A stretch of 18,209 nt of DNA, taken from contig DGII01000093.1 in NCBI GenBank assembly GCA_002393095.1, positions 1 to 18,209 of the forward strand, written 5' to 3'. Below are positions 14,405-18,209 of the stretch, one piece after another (position 1 is the stretch's first letter; each line of letters opens with the position of its first letter). The notes under the pieces were generated by a model, which saw only the letters and a list, made by a program, of their open reading frames with translations, had not been told where the DNA came from and did not search any database. A program made the translations under genes and the position numbers. This DNA is from Lachnospiraceae bacterium UBA3826. GTDB taxonomy: Bacteria > Bacillota > Clostridia > Lachnospirales > Lachnospiraceae.

Positions 14405-15436
14405 CTATTTCTTAACTGCGCTCTTCTTACGAGCCATTACTACAGACTGTACCACCAGGAATATGCAGAGCATTGCCGCTATCGTGATACCTGTCCACCA
14501 TGCCTGATCAAGTCCTGCACTCGATACTATATTCTGTATAGTGCTTAATGAAAGCACGCCGAAGAATGTTCCTATGACGTTGCCGACGCCGCCTGTAAGC
14601 ATCGTTCCTCCGATGATGGAGGATGCAATGGCGTTCATCTCGGCTCCCTGTGCATGTGTCACAGCACCGCTTCCTACGTGAAGGAAGTACACATATCCTC
14701 CTATGCCTGCTAAAAGCGAGCAGATCACATGAGAGAGGAATTTCGTCTTTTTAACATTGATACCAAGCATGAGAGCACTCTGCTTGTTACCGCCCACTGC
14801 ATAGAAGCTTCTTCCAAGCTTGGTCCAGCGAAGCAGGCAGAACATCACGATGACTACAATGAGTGCCACGATCACGCCTATCTCGACATATGCGTTGACG
14901 TATTTGCCGAGTTTGTTCACGGAACCCATTCCTGGAACTATTATTCTTGTATCCTTAAGAGCCACGAAGCTCTCATTGGCTACATTGAAGGGATTGGTAT
15001 TAACTATAGTCGTCATACCTCTTGCGAAGAACATACCCGCAAGAGACACTATGAATGGCTGTATATCGAGGTAAGCCACAAGGAAGCCCTGTACAATGCC
15101 GTATGCAAGTCCTATGAGGATCGCAATAAGCATTGATACAGCCACATTACCTCCCTTATAATCAAGGTACACTGCACAGCACATACTTACAAGTGCCGTA
15201 ACACCGCCCACCGAGATATCTATACCTCCTGTTATCATTACCAGACTCATACCGCATGAAAGGATTATAAGCGCTGCGTTGGCATTCAGTATATTGAAGA
15301 ATGTCTGCGGCTTTAAGAATCCCTTGCCCTGGAAGATAATGGCTCCTATATACATTAAGAAGAAGACCACTATGGTGATGGTAAGCAGAAGATTGGTATC
15401 TGTCATGTTCTTAAACTTCGATGTTATCTTAGACAT
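14405..15436 (-). CDS. yjfF: Sugar ABC transporter permease (YjfF-like)
   Basis: A 343-residue BPD_transp_2 permease with about eight to ten membrane helices. It matches the YjfF type: the GMSLVMITGGIDISVGG segment, FIVSLAGMFFARG, YAVGGNKQSALMLGI (the EAA-like cytoplasmic loop that contacts the ATPase), and IIGGTMLTGGVGNVIGT. With the preceding permease it forms the membrane channel of the importer. The start overlaps the preceding gene by 8 bases, with AGGAGG 6 bases upstream, so translation is tightly coupled. In E. coli YtfQRT-YjfF imports galactofuranose; the nearby araD and kinase suggest an arabinose-type sugar here, which is inference. Confidence 0.9.
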   Translation of the reverse strand: MSKITSKFKNMTDTNLLLTITIVVFFLMYIGAIIFQGKGFLKPQTFFNILNANAALIILSCGMSLVMITGGIDISVGGVTALVSMCCAVYLDYKGGNVAVSMLIAILIGLAYGIVQGFLVAYLDIQPFIVSLAGMFFARGMTTIVNTNPFNVANESFVALKDTRIIVPGMGSVNKLGKYVNAYVEIGVIVALIVVIVMFCLLRWTKLGRSFYAVGGNKQSALMLGINVKKTKFLSHVICSLLAGIGGYVYFLHVGSGAVTHAQGAEMNAIASSIIGGTMLTGGVGNVIGTFFGVLSLSTIQNIVSSAGLDQAWWTGITIAAMLCIFLVVQSVVMARKKSAVKK

Positions 15437-16490
15437 TGGCTACCTCCTTCTTCTTACCGCTCTTAAGCCTGCTCATGAGCTTGGTCATACTCTCCCTGAA
15501 GGTGGGTGCGCTTATGACTACAAGCAGAATTACGACTACTGCCTTGTATGCCGGAAGTGCATCCGAGGGAACATTATACTTAAAGAGTGTAGTTGTAAGA
15601 GTCTGTATAACGAAAGCACCGATTATCGATGCCGCCATATTGAACTTACCGCCGCTTAAGGCATTGCCGCCAAGGGCCACAGCTAAGATCGCATCCATCT
15701 CTATATCCTTTGCTATAACGGAATAATTGATGGATGAGAGACGGCTTACCTTTATAAGTGCCGCAACTGCCACACATACACCGAGGATCACGAATGTAAG
15801 CCACTTGATGAATACCGGATTGATACCGTTAAGTCTCGATGAGCTCTCATTGATACCTACTGCCTGTGTATATAATCCCAGATTCGTGAACTTAAGCACT
15901 AAGAATATGATAACTACACAAGCCATTGCTATGAAGAATGGCGTGGGAACCGGTATACCCGGTATGAAGCCTCCGTAATAGGCGAATTTCGGATCACTTA
16001 TTATGGGAAGCTCGTTATTGTTGATCCATGCAGCTATGGAACGACCTGCCGTATACAGTATAAGAGTCGCCACCATAGGCTGTATCTTGAAGATCGATAC
16101 CAGTAATCCGTTGAATGCTCCGAAGGCCATTGCTACCAGACAGCCTACGATAAATGCAACGAATACAGGGGTTCTTAAGGTGTCAGGTCTTGTATTGGTG
16201 CCGCAAAGCACTCTTAACATGGTAGAGCCTGCTATGGCTATCGCCGCGCCGACACTTATATCCTGTCCGCCCGATGCTGCGGTTACGAGCGTCATACCTA
16301 TTGCTAAGATAGCAAGCTCGGAGCCGTTATTGATGATCGTTATGATGGGTCCTGACAGAACAGGATTACCGTCACTGTTGACACCCATTGCGATCTTGAA
16401 GAAAGTGGGATCGGCTATAAGGTTAAAAAGCAGTAACAGCAACAGAGCCGCTATGGGAATAAATATCTGATTCTTAAGTATTCTACTCAT
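15429..16490 (-). CDS. ytfT: Sugar ABC transporter permease (YtfT-like)
   Basis: A 353-residue BPD_transp_2 permease matching YtfT. It has an N-terminal helix (11-25), a loop with SGPIITIINNGSELAILAIG, the GMTLVTAASGGQDISVGA segment, KIQPMVATLILYTAGR, the cytoplasmic QAVGINESSSRLNGI loop, and DAILAVALGGNALSGGKFN. It pairs with the YjfF-like subunit. The ATG shares its A with the TAA stop of the ATPase gene (TAATG), with AGGAGG at the end of that gene, indicating strict translational coupling. The charged C-terminus encodes the ribosome site of the next gene. Confidence 0.91.
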   Translation of the reverse strand: MSRILKNQIFIPIAALLLLLLFNLIADPTFFKIAMGVNSDGNPVLSGPIITIINNGSELAILAIGMTLVTAASGGQDISVGAAIAIAGSTMLRVLCGTNTRPDTLRTPVFVAFIVGCLVAMAFGAFNGLLVSIFKIQPMVATLILYTAGRSIAAWINNNELPIISDPKFAYYGGFIPGIPVPTPFFIAMACVVIIFLVLKFTNLGLYTQAVGINESSSRLNGINPVFIKWLTFVILGVCVAVAALIKVSRLSSINYSVIAKDIEMDAILAVALGGNALSGGKFNMAASIIGAFVIQTLTTTLFKYNVPSDALPAYKAVVVILLVVISAPTFRESMTKLMSRLKSGKKKEVANV

Positions 16491-18001
16491 TATTCCTCCT
16501 CACCTCCGGCTATAGTATTCATGATCTTGTTCTGGGTCAGATCATCACCCTTAAGTTCGCCCACAACTCTCCTGTCTCTCATGACTATGAGCCGCGAACA
16601 CGTTCTTAACATCTCGTCCGTCTCGGATGAGATGAAGGTTATGCTCATTCCCTCGCTTGCAAGCTTAAGCACGAGCTTCTGTATATCCACCTTGGTACCT
16701 ACGTCTATACCTCTTGTGGGCTCATCAAGTATCAGATAATCGGGATGAGTAAGGAGCCATCTTGCAAGTATGCATTTCTGCTGATTACCGCCCGAAAGCG
16801 ACTTGATCGGTGTATCCGCAGAAGCGGTCTTGATATTGAGCGCCTTGATATATTCATCAGCAAAAGCATTGGCTTCTGCCTTGGAAAAAGGCTTGAAAAA
16901 TCCCTTCATGACCTGAAGCGCAAGGATTATATTCTCACGGACAGACAGATCGCCGACTATACCGTCCACCTTTCTGTCCTCAGGAAGATAGCCGATACCG
17001 TTTTTCATGGCATCAATGGGCTTGTGTATCTTAATGGGCTTGCCGTTCTTCTTAACGCTTCCGGATATTACCCTGTCGGCACCGAAGATCGCCCTTACGC
17101 ACTCACTTCTTCCTGAGCCGAGAAGTCCGGTGAAGCCATTGACCTCACCCTTATGTATATTAAAATCAAAAGGCTTGATTCCCTCTGTCGAAGCCAGTCC
17201 CTCAGCCTCGAATACCGGAGTCTCACCCTCATCTATTGCAGATGCGGCTACATCCGACTTAATATCTGACAGATCATCCAGCTCCTTACCAAGCATCTTG
17301 GATACGAGCTGAACTCTGGGCAGATCCTTGATCTCATATTCACCGACGAATCTGCCGTCTCTTAAGACGGTTATTCTGTCGCATACCTCATACACCTGAT
17401 CCAAGAAGTGCGTTACGAATATGATGCCTACGCCTCTTCCCTTAAGATCACGCATAAGCTTAAAAAGCTTCTGAACCTCCTGATCATCAAGAGATGATGT
17501 GGGCTCATCCAGAATAAGAACCTTACAGTCCATGTCCACGGCTCTCGCTATGGCTACCATCTGCTGTACGGCTATAGAACAGCTTCCAAGCTGTTGTGTG
17601 GGCTTGGCCGGAATGTCAAGTGATTCCAACATCCTGCCTGCACCTTCATTCATCTTCTTCCAGTTCTGAAGTACATCATCCGAACGTCCGATGTACATGT
17701 TCTCAGCAACCGACAGATTGGGACAGAGAGTTATCTCCTGATACACGGTACTGATACCTGCATGCTGCGCATCCTCAGGTGATCTTATGACCACATCATT
17801 ACCGTCTAACCTTATCTCTCCCTCATCCTTGGTATACACTCCCGTAAGAACCTTGATCAACGTGGATTTACCGGCACCGTTCTCACCCATCAGTGCATGT
17901 ATCTCACCTTTTCTCAAAGTGAAGTCCACATCCTGCAAAGCCTTTACGCCGGGGAAGCTTTTGTATATTCCCCGCAAAGAAAGCAGAGCATTATTCTCCA
18001 T
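16490..18001 (-). CDS. ytfR: Sugar ABC transporter ATP-binding protein (YtfR/MglA-like, two ABC domains)
   Basis: A 503-residue tandem ATPase of the carbohydrate CUT2 type (MglA, RbsA, XylG, YtfR). Domain 1: Walker A GENGAGKST (39-47), a family-typical degenerate signature in IAVQQM (143-148), Walker B LILDEP (162-167). Domain 2: a degenerate Walker A (LLGSGRSE, lacking GKS/T), a canonical signature LSGGNQQK (402-409) and Walker B LILDEPTRGID. One competent and one degenerate P-loop is normal for this family. It energises the two permeases encoded next. GGAGG lies about 10 bases before the ATG. A hairpin in the 126-base gap separates it from the binding-protein gene. Confidence 0.93.
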   Translation of the reverse strand: MENNALLSLRGIYKSFPGVKALQDVDFTLRKGEIHALMGENGAGKSTLIKVLTGVYTKDEGEIRLDGNDVVIRSPEDAQHAGISTVYQEITLCPNLSVAENMYIGRSDDVLQNWKKMNEGAGRMLESLDIPAKPTQQLGSCSIAVQQMVAIARAVDMDCKVLILDEPTSSLDDQEVQKLFKLMRDLKGRGVGIIFVTHFLDQVYEVCDRITVLRDGRFVGEYEIKDLPRVQLVSKMLGKELDDLSDIKSDVAASAIDEGETPVFEAEGLASTEGIKPFDFNIHKGEVNGFTGLLGSGRSECVRAIFGADRVISGSVKKNGKPIKIHKPIDAMKNGIGYLPEDRKVDGIVGDLSVRENIILALQVMKGFFKPFSKAEANAFADEYIKALNIKTASADTPIKSLSGGNQQKCILARWLLTHPDYLILDEPTRGIDVGTKVDIQKLVLKLASEGMSITFISSETDEMLRTCSRLIVMRDRRVVGELKGDDLTQNKIMNTIAGGEEE

Positions 18002-18026
18002 CGTGTGTCTTCCTCCAATACCTTAA

Positions 18027-18081
18027 AATACGGCATAAGCATCAGATCATATTAACTTTTCCGACACCTATGCCGCATATT
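18027..18081 (-). terminator. Leaky terminator/processing hairpin between binding protein and ATPase genes
   Basis: CGGCATAAG (18031-18039) pairs with CCTATGCCG (18067-18075), allowing one G-U pair, and AATA (18027-18030) pairs with TATT (18078-18081) past a 2-base bulge; the loop is 27 bases. On the minus strand the stem runs into TATTTTAAGG. Such elements after the first gene of a sugar ABC operon commonly keep binding-protein mRNA in excess over ATPase and permease mRNA. Confidence 0.6.
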
Positions 18082-18127
18082 ATCACATAATTATTACTAA
18101 TTCAGGTTACGTATCCCGGTTCTCTTA

Positions 18128-18209
18128 TCAGATACCGTACTGATCAACGTCTGCCTGTGTAATTGTTGTAGCATCGAAGCCCTTCTCATCCATGATGATT
18201 GTCTTCTCA
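18128..18209 (-). CDS. Importer sugar-binding protein, C-terminal fragment (cut by window edge)
   Basis: An open frame enters from the right edge and ends at TGA (18130-18128). The visible 26 codons read E-K-T-I-I-M-D-E-K-G-F-D-A-T-T-I-T-Q-A-D and then V-D-Q-Y-G-I before the stop. A short acidic tail with an ITQADVD-like segment is usual at the C-terminus of Peripla_BP_4 binding proteins of this importer class. Position immediately upstream of the ATPase supports it being the cognate binding protein. It is not the same tail as the second binding protein at 13256-14305. Confidence 0.7.
   Translation of the reverse strand, partial: EKTIIMDEKGFDATTITQADVDQYGI

Noticed and set aside
16490..18001. 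Degenerate second Walker A in the ATPase as a defect
   Set aside because: Loss of GKS/T in the second domain is typical of the MglA/RbsA/YtfR family.

Overview
The window looks like a Clostridia chromosome, most probably Lachnospiraceae. This is inferred from moderate GC with heavy ATA/AGA codon use, purine-rich AGGAGG-type ribosome binding sites, a HAAS/DUF1700 protein, a split two-subunit transketolase, and Lgt and YfhO variants of the clostridial type. Every recognised gene, including both tRNAs, is on the minus strand, so transcription runs from high to low coordinates. No stretch longer than 300 bases lacks a gene. No mobile element, CRISPR array or phage gene was seen.

Region A (about 18209 down to 14350) is a YtfQ/YtfR/YtfT/YjfF-type sugar ABC importer. 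It runs from the C-terminal end of a substrate-binding protein, through a probable leaky terminator hairpin, the double ATPase and two overlapping permeases, to a strong intrinsic terminator.

Region B (14348 to about 12025) appears to be a separate two-gene unit. A second, lipoprotein-type YtfQ-like binding protein is followed by a six-TM diguanylate cyclase. It has its own promoter, with a palindrome over the -35 element, and ends in a structured intergenic region.

Region C (12000 to 7625) is pentose catabolism: an FGGY kinase (probably a ribulokinase), L-ribulose-5-phosphate 4-epimerase (AraD), and the N- and C-terminal transketolase subunits, closed by a 14-bp-stem terminator. The transketolase pair has its own near-consensus promoter with a palindrome at the predicted start site. 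Regions A to C together suggest import of L-arabinose or an arabinoside, phosphorylation and epimerisation to D-xylulose 5-phosphate, and entry into the pentose phosphate pathway. A binding protein and a c-di-GMP synthase sit in the middle. No L-arabinose isomerase is present in the window.

Region D (7568 to 4842) is a large YfhO-family membrane protein.

Region E (about 4822 to 215) is a compact six-gene housekeeping operon: lgt, a HAAS-domain membrane protein, a THUMP-type RNA methyltransferase, a membrane-anchored amidase_3 homologue that has lost most catalytic residues, an RdgB-type nucleotide pyrophosphatase and a YfcE/MJ0936-type phosphodiesterase. Region F (175 to 1) is a perfect consensus promoter driving tRNA-Pro(UGG) and a tRNA-Gly cut by the window edge.

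The points most worth a second look are the binding protein/diguanylate cyclase pair inside the pentose cluster, the catalytically degenerate amidase in the lgt operon, the Lgt active-site substitutions, and the operator-like palindromes at two promoters.
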